64,000 bases of DNA from Streptomyces sp. BK340. Lineage in GTDB: Bacteria; Actinomycetota; Actinomycetes; Streptomycetales; Streptomycetaceae. The notes under the pieces are model-generated. The model did no database searches. It was not told the DNA's origin and saw only the letters and a list, made by a program, of their open reading frames with translations. Below, piece by piece: positions 1 through 8,152 of the stretch (positions are counted from its first letter, which is position 1; every line of letters starts with the position of its first letter). The stretch lies in NCBI RefSeq assembly GCF_007827595.1, contig NZ_VISR01000007.1, positions 124,001 through 188,000 on the forward strand, in the 5' to 3' direction. Position numbers and translations under genes: made by a program.

Positions 1-1
1 G

Positions 2-265
2 TCCGCCTACCGCGCCTCGAAGGTGACCAACCGGCACGACCTCACGATGTCCGTCTCCCCGGCAGGCGGCGGCAGCGTCACGGTCAGCGAGTTCGGCCCC
101 TACGACCCCGGCACGCAGGTGACGCTCACCGCCCACCCGGCGGCCGGCAACGTGTTCGCGGGCTGGGAGGTCGACGGCGTGAAGCAGAGCGACACCACGG
201 TCAACTACCAGATCACCATGGACAAGAACCACAGCGTTGTCGCGCTCTTCAACCGGGCCCCGTGA
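2..265 (+). CDS. C-terminal fragment of a secreted InlB B-repeat protein
   Basis: The gene enters from the left edge and its 5' part is outside the window. About 88 residues remain. The pattern of Val-Ser-Pro-Ala-Gly-Gly-Gly near residue 18, a Gly-Thr-x-Val-Thr-Leu-Thr-Ala segment, Phe-Ala-Gly-Trp-Glu-Val-Asp-Gly and a closing Val-Val-Ala-Leu-Phe is that of the divergent InlB B-repeat (Listeria-Bacteroides repeat), a beta-grasp-like module at the C-terminus of many secreted actinobacterial enzymes. What the catalytic part is cannot be told from this piece; an extracellular polysaccharide-active enzyme is plausible because a GH27 galactosidase lies close by, but this is only inference. Confidence 0.75.
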   Translation, partial: SAYRASKVTNRHDLTMSVSPAGGGSVTVSEFGPYDPGTQVTLTAHPAAGNVFAGWEVDGVKQSDTTVNYQITMDKNHSVVALFNRAP

Positions 266-315
266 GCCCGCGCCCGCCGTGTCGTCCCTGACACCGGCGG
301 GCAGCACCCCGAGCA

Positions 316-345
316 GCCGTCGGCCGTGCGAACAAGGCCGACGGC
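316..345. terminator. hairpin terminator after the InlB-repeat gene
   Basis: Perfect 10-bp inverted repeat GCCGTCGGCC / GGCCGACGGC with a 10-base loop, about 50 bases after the stop of the plus-strand gene and 70 bases before the stop of the convergent minus-strand gene. There is no T tract, as is usual in Streptomyces. It could serve both genes. Confidence 0.6.
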
Positions 346-417
346 CTCGGGCCCCACGGCCGGCCGCGGGAGCCGCCCGTCATGCCACGGACCAGGGAGC
401 CGGCGACCGGGCGCGGG

Positions 418-1158
418 CTACGGCCGGCCGTGCGCGTACGGCTCCAGCCCCGACTCCGTCACCCAGGCGTGCTCCGCGAACAGGCGGGTGCCCCGCGCGC
501 ACAGCGCGGCGTCGGCGCGGGCCCGCGCGCAGAACTCCTCCGGTGTGATCCCGAACAGCTCGCGCAGCAGGGCCGACGCCACGAGGAGTTCGGTGAGCAG
601 CGGGCGCTGTCCGGGATGCCGGCGGGGTGTGCCCGTGCCGTCGTGCAGCACCCCGTGCCGGTTGACGTAGGCGTACGCGCCGGTCAGCGCCGAGCCGTCC
701 GGCAGCTCGATCCGCACGTCGGGTACGGGCAGCCAGGCCCGCCAGAAGTTCGGCTCGCTGGCGTCGATCACCGCCAGTTGCCGCGGATCCAGCCAGATGA
801 CGAACAACTCCCGTGAGCACCGGGGTGACTTGACGGGAGAGGCGGAGACATAGCCCAGCAGGCTCACATGGGCGGAGACGCCCACGTCGATGCCGGTCAC
901 CCGGGCCCGCACCATCGGGATGGCCGCGTCGATCCCGGACTCGTCCATTTTGCGGCGCAGCTGCCCCGGGCAGGCGTTGGAGCCGACGGCGAGCACCGGC
1001 GTCCGGTCCTCGTGCACCAACCGGTCCAGCGGCAGCAGCCGTTCGCCGTGCAGCAGCCCGGAGTCGGCGGGCCAGGCGCCCGGATAGGTCAGGGGACGGT
1101 CGCGGGGTGCCTCGGCGAGGCCGAGTTCCGCCAGGGTGCGTCCGACGTCACCGGTCAC
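418..1158 (-). CDS. gamma-glutamylcyclotransferase-like fold protein, function unknown
   Basis: The 246-residue soluble protein has no signal peptide or membrane segment. Residues 55-72 contain Val-Leu-Ala-Val-Gly-Ser-Asn followed by Pro-Gly-Gln-Leu, which resembles the substrate loop (Tyr/Val-Gly-Ser-Asn-Leu) of the gamma-glutamylcyclotransferase/AIG2 superfamily. A later Tyr-Ala-Tyr-Val-Asn fits the same fold, but I cannot point to the catalytic glutamate with certainty. It starts at a GTG 7 bases after the LacI regulator stop, so the two are very likely cotranscribed. The link to sugar regulation is unexplained. The fold call is moderate; the biochemical function is unknown. Confidence 0.6.
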   Translation of the reverse strand: MTGDVGRTLAELGLAEAPRDRPLTYPGAWPADSGLLHGERLLPLDRLVHEDRTPVLAVGSNACPGQLRRKMDESGIDAAIPMVRARVTGIDVGVSAHVSLLGYVSASPVKSPRCSRELFVIWLDPRQLAVIDASEPNFWRAWLPVPDVRIELPDGSALTGAYAYVNRHGVLHDGTGTPRRHPGQRPLLTELLVASALLRELFGITPEEFCARARADAALCARGTRLFAEHAWVTESGLEPYAHGRP

Positions 1159-1165
1159 GGGCGGC

Positions 1166-2227
1166 TCACTCCGCGGGCGACAGCTCGCCCGAGCCGCGGG
1201 TGATGAGCCGGGTCGGCAGCTCGATCCGCTCGGGTGCGACGAGAGTGCCGTCCAGCTGGCGGAAGAGACGCTCGGCGGCGGTCCGGCCGAGGGCGGCCGC
1301 GTCCTGGGCGACGACCGTGACGCCCGGCTGGAGCAGATCGGCCAGCTCGATGTCGTCGAAGCCGACGAGAGCGACCGGGCGGGACTGCTCGGCCAGGACC
1401 CGGATCACGGTGACCGTCACCCGGTTGTTGCCCGCGAAGATCGCGGTGACGGGGGAGGGGGCCGAGAGCATCTCCTCGGCCGCCCGGCGCACTCGCACCG
1501 GATCCGTCGCCCCGAGCGACATCCACCGCTCCTCGACCGGTATCCCGGCGTCCCCCATGGCTGCCCGGTAGCCGCGAAGCCGCTCGGCCGCGGTGTGGAT
1601 GCGGGGCATGTCGCCGATGAAGCCGATCCGGCGGTGGCCGTGCGCGATCAGGTGGGCGACGCCGTCGCGGGCGCCGCCGAAGTTGTCCGACAGCACGACG
1701 TCGGCGTCGATCTTCCCGGCGGGGCGGTCCACGAACACGGTGGCCACGCCCGCCCTGATCTCCGGCTCCAGGTAGCGGTGGTCGTCCCCGGCCGGGATCA
1801 CCACGAGACCGTCCACCCGCCGGGCGCACAGCGCGAGCGCCAGCTCCTGCTCCCGGTCCGGGTCCTCGGCACTGGAGCCGTTGATCAGCAGGGCGCCGTG
1901 GGCCCGGGCCACCTCCTCGACCGCGCGGCTCAGCGGGCCGTAGAACGGGTCGGCGAGATCCTCCAGGACCAGGCCGATGCTGGCCGTGCGGCCCTTGCGC
2001 AGGACGCGTGCGCTGTCGTTGCGGCGGAAGCCGAGCGCCTCGATCGCCTCCTGGACGCGGCGCTCGGTGTCCGGGGTGACACCCGGCTCGCTGTTGACCA
2101 CACGGGACACCGTCTTCAGGCCGACCCCGGCGCGCGCGGCCACGTCCTTCATCGTGGGACGGTTGCCGTAACGCGACCCGGAGTGACGGTCTGCGGGGCG
2201 GTCTGCACGGCGGCTGCTCTCGGGCAC
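1166..2227 (-). CDS. LacI-family transcriptional repressor
   Basis: A typical LacI/GalR regulator of 353 residues. The N-terminal helix-turn-helix begins about residue 26 (Pro-Thr-Met-Lys-Asp-Val-Ala-Ala-Arg-Ala-Gly-Val) and runs through Ser-Arg-Val-Val-Asn; a periplasmic-binding-protein-like effector domain follows with the usual Gly-Leu-Val-Leu-Glu and Ala-Ile-Phe-Ala-Gly-Asn-Asn segments. I chose the GTG at 2227 because AAGGA lies about 10 bases upstream and the longer reading adds low-complexity residues; an ATG at 2152 is the shortest possible start. It is divergent from a ROK sugar kinase across a 12-bp CpG-centred palindrome, so it probably represses itself and the kinase. The inducer is unknown, perhaps a hexose. 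Confidence 0.9.
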   Translation of the reverse strand: MPESSRRADRPADRHSGSRYGNRPTMKDVAARAGVGLKTVSRVVNSEPGVTPDTERRVQEAIEALGFRRNDSARVLRKGRTASIGLVLEDLADPFYGPLSRAVEEVARAHGALLINGSSAEDPDREQELALALCARRVDGLVVIPAGDDHRYLEPEIRAGVATVFVDRPAGKIDADVVLSDNFGGARDGVAHLIAHGHRRIGFIGDMPRIHTAAERLRGYRAAMGDAGIPVEERWMSLGATDPVRVRRAAEEMLSAPSPVTAIFAGNNRVTVTVIRVLAEQSRPVALVGFDDIELADLLQPGVTVVAQDAAALGRTAAERLFRQLDGTLVAPERIELPTRLITRGSGELSPAE

Positions 2228-2323
2228 GATGCGGCGTCCTTGTCCTGTCGTCCGGGCTGTCCCACGGGGGTGCTGCGGAGATCCGTGGTTTGTATGAGGA
2301 TGTGGCGTCGAGCATAGAGCCTG

Positions 2324-2335
2324 GACAACGTTGTC
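2324..2335. promoter_or_regulatory. candidate LacI-family operator
   Basis: Perfect 12-bp palindrome GACAACGTTGTC with a central CG, as in LacI/GalR operators. It lies in the divergent spacer between the LacI regulator (start 2227) and the ROK kinase (start 2442), about 100 bases from each start. Confidence 0.6.
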
Positions 2336-2441
2336 AGATGCGCGAGAGACTGTCCACCGCTGTCTCCGGCCTGCGCCCCCACCGCTCGACCGGCCTGCCT
2401 CTTTCTGGTTATTCAAGGTTCAACGGGGAGAACTGACACTG

Positions 2442-3395
2442 ATGTACACCGACCTCGTGGCGGCCCTGGACATCGGCGGCACCAAGATCGCCGGCGCTCT
2501 GGTGGACGGTCACGGACGGATCCAGGCACGCGCGCAGCGTGCGACGCCCGCGCAAAAGGACGGCGAAACGGTCATGCAGGCCGTCGAGGGGGTGCTCGGC
2601 GACCTCGCCGAGTCGCCTCTGTGGGGACGCGCCGGCTCGATAGGCATCGGCAGTGCGGGCCCGGTGGACGCCTCGGCGGGCACCGTCAGTCCGGTGAACG
2701 TGCCGGGCTGGCGGGACTTCCCGCTGGTCGAGCGGGTGCGCTCAGCCACCGGCGGGCTGCCGGTCGAGCTGATCGGCGACGGGGTGGCCATCACCGCGGC
2801 CGAACACTGGCAGGGCGCCGCCCGCGGCCACGACAACGCGCTGTGCATGGTGGTCTCCACCGGCGTCGGCGGCGGCCTGGTCCTCGGCGGACAGCTGCAT
2901 CCCGGCCCGACCGGCAACGCCGGGCACATCGGGCACATCAGCGTCGACCTCGACGGCGACCCGTGCCCGTGCGGCTCGCGCGGCTGCGTCGAGCGCATCG
3001 CCAGCGGCCCCAACATCGCCCGCCGCGCCCTGGAAGAGGGCTGGCGGCCCGGCCCGGACGGTGACACCTCCGCCGCGGCGGTGGCCGCCGCCGCCCGGGA
3101 GGGCGACCCGGTCGCCGTGGCCTCCTTCGAGCGGGCCGCCCAGGCCCTGGCCGCCGGCATCGCGGCCACCGCAACTCTGGTGGAGATCGACATCGCGGTG
3201 ATCGGCGGCGGTGTCGGCAAGGCCGGCGACATCCTCCTCACGCCCCTGCGCAAGGCCCTCGCCGACTACGCGACCCTCTCCTTCGTCCAGCGGCTCGTGG
3301 TGACGCCTGCGCAGATGGGTACGGATGCGGGTCTGGTCGGCGCTGCCGCGGCCGCGTTGGCCCTCCGGCCGGACACGACTGCGGCGGGGGTGTGA
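2442..3395 (+). CDS. ROK-family sugar kinase (glucokinase-like)
   Basis: The 317-residue cytoplasmic kinase phosphorylates a hexose with ATP by family analogy. Residues 9-15 carry the phosphate-binding Leu-Asp-Ile-Gly-Gly-Thr-Lys; a Gly-Val-Gly-Gly-Gly motif follows mid-protein; the ROK zinc motif Cys-Pro-Cys-Gly-Ser-Arg-Gly-Cys-Val-Glu is intact, so it should be catalytic rather than a pure regulator. There is no N-terminal helix-turn-helix. ATG 2442 is preceded by GGGGAG. Expression is probably controlled by the divergent LacI protein. The last 96 bases of the gene form the first unit of a 116-bp tandem repeat that continues downstream, so the C-terminus may have been altered. Specificity for glucose, galactose or another sugar cannot be read from sequence. 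Confidence 0.9.
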   Translation: MYTDLVAALDIGGTKIAGALVDGHGRIQARAQRATPAQKDGETVMQAVEGVLGDLAESPLWGRAGSIGIGSAGPVDASAGTVSPVNVPGWRDFPLVERVRSATGGLPVELIGDGVAITAAEHWQGAARGHDNALCMVVSTGVGGGLVLGGQLHPGPTGNAGHIGHISVDLDGDPCPCGSRGCVERIASGPNIARRALEEGWRPGPDGDTSAAAVAAAAREGDPVAVASFERAAQALAAGIAATATLVEIDIAVIGGGVGKAGDILLTPLRKALADYATLSFVQRLVVTPAQMGTDAGLVGAAAAALALRPDTTAAGV

Positions 3396-3647
3396 GGGCG
3401 GTCGGGCGGCCGGCGGTGACGCCTGCGCGGATGGGTGTGGACCGGGGTTCGGCCGGCGCCGCGGCGGCAGTGTGGGATCCCGGGCCGGATGTGATGGTGG
3501 CGGGGGTGTGAGGGCGGTCGGGCGGCCGGCGGTGACGCCTGCGCGGATGGGTGTGGACCGGGGTTCGGCCGGCGCCGCGGCGGCAGCGTGGGACCCCGGG
3601 CCGGATGCGATGGCGGCGGGCGTTCGAGGGTGGTTCGGTACCGCCGC
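3300..3647 (+). repeat. 116-bp tandem repeat containing the 3' end of the ROK kinase gene
   Basis: Three head-to-tail units of exactly 116 bases start at 3300, 3416 and 3532, each opening with GTGACGCCTGCGC. Unit 1 is the kinase's own 3' end plus stop. Units 2 and 3 are nearly identical to one another, with mostly transition-type differences, and unit 3 decays near 3630. A partial fourth match (GGCCGGACGCGACC) appears near 3668. Because 116 is not a multiple of three, each copy moves to another frame relative to the previous one. The stretch from 3396 to 3837 otherwise holds no gene I can support. Confidence 0.85.
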
Positions 3648-3837
3648 GGCCGCGGCGGCCGGTGGGCCGGACGCGACCACGGCAGGGGGCGAGGGCGCTC
3701 CGGCGCCCGGGCTCTGCGTGCGTGTGCCGAGCGACGGTCCGGGGCCGAGCCCGACGCCGGTGTCCGAAGCCACCGTCAGCAGGTGAGCCGACGCATGCGT
3801 TCGGACGGCGATCAGCGGCGTGGCCGGACGTCCGTGA

Positions 3838-5862
3838 TCAGCAGCTCAGCCGGGCGTTCGCCCAGTCCGCGTGGTCCGAGTCGATGCCGTCCCCGCCGTC
3901 GGTGACGACGAGGCGGACCACCTGGGCGCCGGTGACGTCGGCGGTGAGCGGCTGCGCCGGCTGCGTGTTGGTCAGTACGCCGGTCGAGGCGGCCTTGGTG
4001 CCGTCCGCCCAGATCTCGAAGGCGACGGTGCCCTTCGTGCCCTTCTCGTCGTCCACGCCCACGTCCGCGGTGACCTTCTCGCAGGCCTTGCCGGTGTAGA
4101 AGGAGACCTCACTGTCCGCGTGGACACCGAGCCCCTTGGCGTACCCGACGCCGCCCAGCGTGATGGGGTGACCGTCGCCCGCGGCGCTCTCCCCGTTGCT
4201 CGTGTCGCGCTCGACCGGCCCCCAGCCGCTGGTCGGGGACAGCCAGGGCAGATCGCTGAGGTACGACGTCCCGGTGGGCGGCGGCAGCGCGACGGTCGCG
4301 GTCAGCGGGAGGGCGCTGGTGACGTTCTCTCCGGCGGGTGAGCGGTAACTCGCCCTGAGAGTGAGGCCGTAGGAGCCGGTCGATGTCCCCGCGGGGGCGG
4401 TGACCCGCCAGCCCGTGCGCAGTGACTTGCCGGTGGCGAGGGCGGCGGCCGTGGTCGCCGAGGTGGCGCGTACGGTCCAGCCGTCCGGGCCGGTGAGCGA
4501 CACGGACACCCGGCGCGCGGATGTCCGGCCGAGGTCGGTGACGGCGGTGGTCAGCGTGGCCGGGGTCCCCGCCTCCACGATCGGGCTTCCGTCCAGGCCG
4601 AGTTCCGCGGCGGGCGGGCTGGCGGCCCAGTCCGGGTCGGCCGCGACCCGCAGCAGGACCGTGCCGTGGGCCGGGACGGTGGCCGCGAGGGTGCCCGCGG
4701 TGTTGTAGCCGCGGTGCTGCCACAGGTCGCGCAGGGTGTAGGCGGGGGCGTCGGGCAGGCCGACGGCTGCCGCGGTGGTGGCGATCCGCTGGGCGGAGCC
4801 GGACTCGTTGAACAGGGCGACCGCCCGGCTGCCGTCCTTCATCTCCTTGGCGACAACCCAGCGTCCGCCCGCGGAGGAGACGACCGTGCCCTGCTTGCCC
4901 AGCGGGTCCTGGTCGACGGCGATGACCTCCTTGTTGTCCAGGATGTCGAAGGTCGCCGGGGAGGCCTTGCGCAGGTCGGTGCCGATGAGCAGGGGCGCCG
5001 CCATGACGGACCAGAGGGAGAAGTGCGAGCGGTACTCGGTGTCCGTCATCCCGCCGTTGCCGACCTCCAGCATGTCGGGGTCGTTCCAGTGGCCGGGCCC
5101 GGCGTACGGGGCGAGCGGCAGGTTCTGCTTGAGGATCGACAGCATCGAACCCCAGCTGTCGTTGATGTCACCGGTGGTCCGCCACAGCTGACCGACGTCC
5201 GACGCCCACTCCCAGGGCCTGTTCTCGCCCCATTCGCAGATGCTGTAGACGATCGGCCGGCCGGTCGCCTCGAGAGCGTCACGCATGGTCCGGTAGCGCA
5301 GCTTGGCGTCGACGCCCAGGTTGTTGCAGTTGTCGTACTTGAGGTAGTCGACGCCCCAGTCGGCGAACTGCTGCGCGTCGCTGTACTCGTGGCCGAGCGC
5401 CCCCGGGAAGCCCGCGCTGTTGCAGGTCTTGAAGCCGGCGCTGGTGTAGATGCCGAGCTTGAGACCCTTGCTGTGGACGTAGTCGGCGACGGCCTTGATC
5501 CCGTTCGGGAAGCGGGCCGGGTCCGGCACCAGTTTGCCGTCGGCGTCGCGGTTCGGCAGAGCCCAGCAGTCGTCGAGGTTCACGTACTGGTAGCCGGCGT
5601 CCTTCAGGCCCTTGGCCACGAAGAGGTCCGCGATCCCCTTGACCATGGTCTCGTTGAAGTCGGCACGGCAGTGCGTGGAGTTCCAGTTGTTGAAGCCCAT
5701 GGGCGGGGTGAGGGCGAGGCCGTCGGCCGGCGAGGGCACGGCGGCGGGGTGCCGGGCGGGCGCCGCGACGGCGGGGGCGGCCAGGCCCGCCGTGCACAGC
5801 AGCACCGCGGTGAGCGCTCCGGCCGCTCTTCGGCGGGTGGTGCGGGTGTGAGGGTGACGCAT
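3838..5862 (-). CDS. secreted GH27 alpha-galactosidase with NEW3 and NPCBM domains
   Basis: This 674-residue extracellular enzyme should release terminal alpha-linked galactose (or arabinose/N-acetylgalactosamine) from oligosaccharides. A twin-Arg-containing signal peptide (Arg-Arg-Arg then a hydrophobic stretch to Ala-Val-Ala-Ala) covers residues 1-34. The GH27 barrel runs from about 50 to 400 with the nucleophile Asp177 in Tyr-Leu-Lys-Tyr-Asp-Asn-Cys and the probable acid/base Asp232 in Trp-Arg-Thr-Thr-Gly-Asp. A NEW3 beta domain lies at about 430-530 and an NPCBM carbohydrate-binding module at about 540-674 ends in Cys. ATG 5862 has a strong GGAGGAAC ribosome site; the ATG 42 bases upstream has none. 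The nearby LacI/ROK pair may serve the same sugar. Confidence 0.93.
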   Translation of the reverse strand: MRHPHTRTTRRRAAGALTAVLLCTAGLAAPAVAAPARHPAAVPSPADGLALTPPMGFNNWNSTHCRADFNETMVKGIADLFVAKGLKDAGYQYVNLDDCWALPNRDADGKLVPDPARFPNGIKAVADYVHSKGLKLGIYTSAGFKTCNSAGFPGALGHEYSDAQQFADWGVDYLKYDNCNNLGVDAKLRYRTMRDALEATGRPIVYSICEWGENRPWEWASDVGQLWRTTGDINDSWGSMLSILKQNLPLAPYAGPGHWNDPDMLEVGNGGMTDTEYRSHFSLWSVMAAPLLIGTDLRKASPATFDILDNKEVIAVDQDPLGKQGTVVSSAGGRWVVAKEMKDGSRAVALFNESGSAQRIATTAAAVGLPDAPAYTLRDLWQHRGYNTAGTLAATVPAHGTVLLRVAADPDWAASPPAAELGLDGSPIVEAGTPATLTTAVTDLGRTSARRVSVSLTGPDGWTVRATSATTAAALATGKSLRTGWRVTAPAGTSTGSYGLTLRASYRSPAGENVTSALPLTATVALPPPTGTSYLSDLPWLSPTSGWGPVERDTSNGESAAGDGHPITLGGVGYAKGLGVHADSEVSFYTGKACEKVTADVGVDDEKGTKGTVAFEIWADGTKAASTGVLTNTQPAQPLTADVTGAQVVRLVVTDGGDGIDSDHADWANARLSC

Positions 5863-6071
5863 CGTTGACGTTCCTCCGACTCGCGCAGGGTGGGATGACG
5901 GCATGTACGTGTCACCGGTGCGCGCTTACGGTAGGACGTGTCGGACTGTGTTGGAAGAGGTGCGTCACAGTTGTTCGATACTCCGTCACCCCCCTTGACG
6001 GCAGGGAGCTTTGCGCGATGGTGGAGAGGCCGTGCGTTCGTTTCTGTTGGATCGCCGGGCCTCTCGCGGCC

Positions 6072-6425
6072 TCACCGGAACTCGTGCACGACCTCGATCC
6101 GGCCCACGATGTGAGCGTTGAACTCGTCCAGCTCCTCGGCGGGCACCCACAGCTCCAGGATCGTCCTGCCGCCGGCCTGCCGGACGGGATAGCGGCCCGC
6201 GAACTCCGCGTCGACCTCGAACCGGGTGACGAACCCGGCGCCGTCGTGCTTGACGTTCCAGTCCCGGGCGATCCGGATCGCGTAGTCCTCGTCGAGAACC
6301 GGGTAGAAGATCGGCTGCTCGGGCAGCCGTGGCGGCCAGGCCCTCCAGTCCAGCTCCCGGACCAGGTCCAGCTCCCTCGGGCCGGTGGGGCGCCAGAGGG
6401 TGGTCGTCGGGCGGGGGCTGGTCAT
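6072..6425 (-). CDS. conserved 117-residue Streptomyces protein of unknown function
   Basis: A small soluble protein beginning Met-Thr-Ser-Pro-Arg, with the block Trp-Pro-Pro-Arg-Leu-Pro-Glu-Gln-Pro-Ile-Phe-Tyr-Pro-Val and then Glu-Asp-Tyr-Ala-x-Arg-Ile-Ala-Arg-Asp-Trp-Asn-Val. I recall this family as common in Streptomyces and usually labelled 'ADP-ribosylation/crystallin J1', a name that appears to have no experimental basis. No catalytic motif is evident. ATG 6425 is chosen because GGAGAA lies 9 bases upstream and the longer frame is Arg/Thr-rich junk. About 210 bases separate it from the galactosidase start; they probably hold that gene's promoter. Confidence 0.75.
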   Translation of the reverse strand: MTSPRPTTTLWRPTGPRELDLVRELDWRAWPPRLPEQPIFYPVLDEDYAIRIARDWNVKHDGAGFVTRFEVDAEFAGRYPVRQAGGRTILELWVPAEELDEFNAHIVGRIEVVHEFR

Positions 6426-6628
6426 GGCTGTCGTTCTCCTGGTCGTGGTCCGTCTGCTGCCGGCGGGCCGGGACCTGGACGATACCGACGCCGTGATCAC
6501 AGCGGCCACGGAGTTTCCGTGGGGCCGTCGTTCCCGGACGCCCGGCCCGGGGTGCCGTCCGCATGGCCCGGCCGGGCAATCGCCGAGAACCGCGTGACCC
6601 GCCGGCGGTTCCGCAGTTGATCCAGGGC

Positions 6629-6820
6629 ATGAAGAAGCGCAGCATGCTCGCCCTCGCCACCCTCGCCACCGGCTTCGTCGTGGCCGCCGTCACCCCCTCG
6701 CCCGCCGTGGACAAGGGTCCGCTCGGCGACCTCAACGTCTCCGGCACCCTCGACCACGTCGACCACATCGTCAGCCAGGACAGCTTCGATGTGGACGAGC
6801 ACGCGCTGGGACAGAAGTAG
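6629..6820 (+). CDS. small secreted peptide, unknown function
   Basis: A 63-residue product: Met-Lys-Lys-Arg start, a hydrophobic core of about 15 residues (Leu-Ala-Thr-Leu-Ala-Thr-Gly-Phe-Val-Val-Ala-Ala), then an acidic, Asp/His-rich mature part of roughly 40 residues. This is a signal peptide with a short exported peptide. There are no cysteines and no chaplin or lantibiotic pattern. The ribosome site is weak (CCAGGG) and no neighbour shares its strand closely, so the call rests mainly on the convincing signal sequence. Confidence 0.6.
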   Translation: MKKRSMLALATLATGFVVAAVTPSPAVDKGPLGDLNVSGTLDHVDHIVSQDSFDVDEHALGQK

Positions 6821-6964
6821 CCCGGCCCGCCACCCGGACCCCGTGCCGGTGTCCCCGACGTGCGGGGCACCGGCACGCGCGTGCGTGCACCCTCAACTGG
6901 ATGTGGTTTCCGTGGCAGGGTGGAGCGGGCAAGCCACAGGGGGCCAACAGAAGAGGGGGAGTCC

Positions 6965-8020
6965 GTGACCGTCGTCTGGATCAACGGCGCGTTCGGTGCG
7001 GGGAAGACCGCCACCGCACGGGAACTGATCGACCTGATCCCGAACAGCGTGCTCTTCGACCCCGAGGTCATCGGCGGAGCGCTCTCGCACCTGCTGCCGC
7101 CCAAGCGCCTCGCCGAGGTCGGCGACTTCCAGGACCTGCCGATCTGGCGCCGGCTCGTGATCGACACGGTGGCCGCGATGCTCGCCGAGCTGGGCGGGAC
7201 CCTGGTGGTCCCCATGACCCTGCTGCGCCAGGAGTACCGCGACGAGATCTTCGGCGGCCTCGCCGCCCGCCGGATCCCCGTACGCCATCTGCTCCTCGCC
7301 CCGGCGGAAACGATCCTGCGCGAGCGGATAGCCGGGCGGGAGATCCCGCCGGACCTGCCCGACGGCGAGATACGCCAGCGCCAGTGGGCGTACGACCACA
7401 TCGAGCCCTACCGGGCCGCCCTCGCCGCCTGGCTCACCGCCGACGCCCACCTCGTGGACACCAGCACGCTCACCCCGTACGAGACGGCCGTCCGCATCGC
7501 CGACGCCGTAGGCGGCGGCACCGTACCCCCCTGTGACATCGTGCAGACCCCCGAACCCACCGCCGAGACCCTCGCCGCCGGAGTGCTCCTCTTCGACGAG
7601 CAGGACCGGGTACTGCTCGTCGACCCCACCTACAAGCCCGGCTGGGAGTTTCCCGGCGGGGTCGTCGAGCGCGGTGAGGCCCCCGCCCGCGCCGGTATGC
7701 GCGAGGTCGCCGAGGAGACCGGGCTGCGGCTGCGGGAGGTGCCCCGGCTGCTCGTCGTGGACTGGGAGCGGCCCGTGCCCCCCGGGTTCGGCGGGCTGCG
7801 CCTGCTCTTCGACGGCGGCCGGCTGGACACCGCCGAGGCGGCCCGGGTGCTGCTGCCGGGGCCGGAACTGCGCGCCTGGCGCTTCGCGACCGAACAGGAG
7901 GCCGCCGACATGCTGCCGCCGGTCCGTTACGAGCGGCTGCGCTGGGCGCTGCGGGCCCGTGAGCGCGGTGCCGCGCTCTATCTGGAGGCCGGCGTTCCGG
8001 TCGCCGGTCAGGCCGCCTGA
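6965..8020 (+). CDS. TmrB-like P-loop kinase fused to a NUDIX hydrolase
   Basis: The 351-residue protein has two domains. Residues 1-185 are a P-loop kinase with Walker A Gly-Ala-Phe-Gly-Ala-Gly-Lys-Thr (8-15), then Phe-Asp-Pro-Glu and Asp-Phe-Gln-Asp-Leu-Pro-Ile-Trp, the layout of Bacillus subtilis TmrB (tunicamycin resistance). Residues 200-340 are a NUDIX domain whose box is complete at 232-254 (Gly-x5-Glu-x7-Arg-Glu-Val-x-Glu-Glu-x-Gly-Leu). GTG 6965 follows GAGGGGGAG; the upstream frame has no ribosome site. Family knowledge suggests nucleotide or nucleoside-antibiotic chemistry: one domain binding or phosphorylating a nucleotide-like compound and the other cleaving a diphosphate. The actual substrate is unknown. 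Confidence 0.85.
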   Translation: MTVVWINGAFGAGKTATARELIDLIPNSVLFDPEVIGGALSHLLPPKRLAEVGDFQDLPIWRRLVIDTVAAMLAELGGTLVVPMTLLRQEYRDEIFGGLAARRIPVRHLLLAPAETILRERIAGREIPPDLPDGEIRQRQWAYDHIEPYRAALAAWLTADAHLVDTSTLTPYETAVRIADAVGGGTVPPCDIVQTPEPTAETLAAGVLLFDEQDRVLLVDPTYKPGWEFPGGVVERGEAPARAGMREVAEETGLRLREVPRLLVVDWERPVPPGFGGLRLLFDGGRLDTAEAARVLLPGPELRAWRFATEQEAADMLPPVRYERLRWALRARERGAALYLEAGVPVAGQAA

Positions 8021-8152
8021 CGAACTCCGGCGAACCCTCGGATCCCCGCCGCGTCCGTGCTGCCGGCGGGAAATCTCGTCCTTGCGCCTGCGCAGATGTC
8101 CTCGACGGAGCCGGCCTCCGTGATCCGCCCGGGTGAACCCGGCGGCCGGCCC

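Noticed and set aside
3300..3647. Tandem repeats as a CRISPR array
   Set aside because: The units are contiguous 116-bp copies of coding sequence without short repeats and unique spacers.
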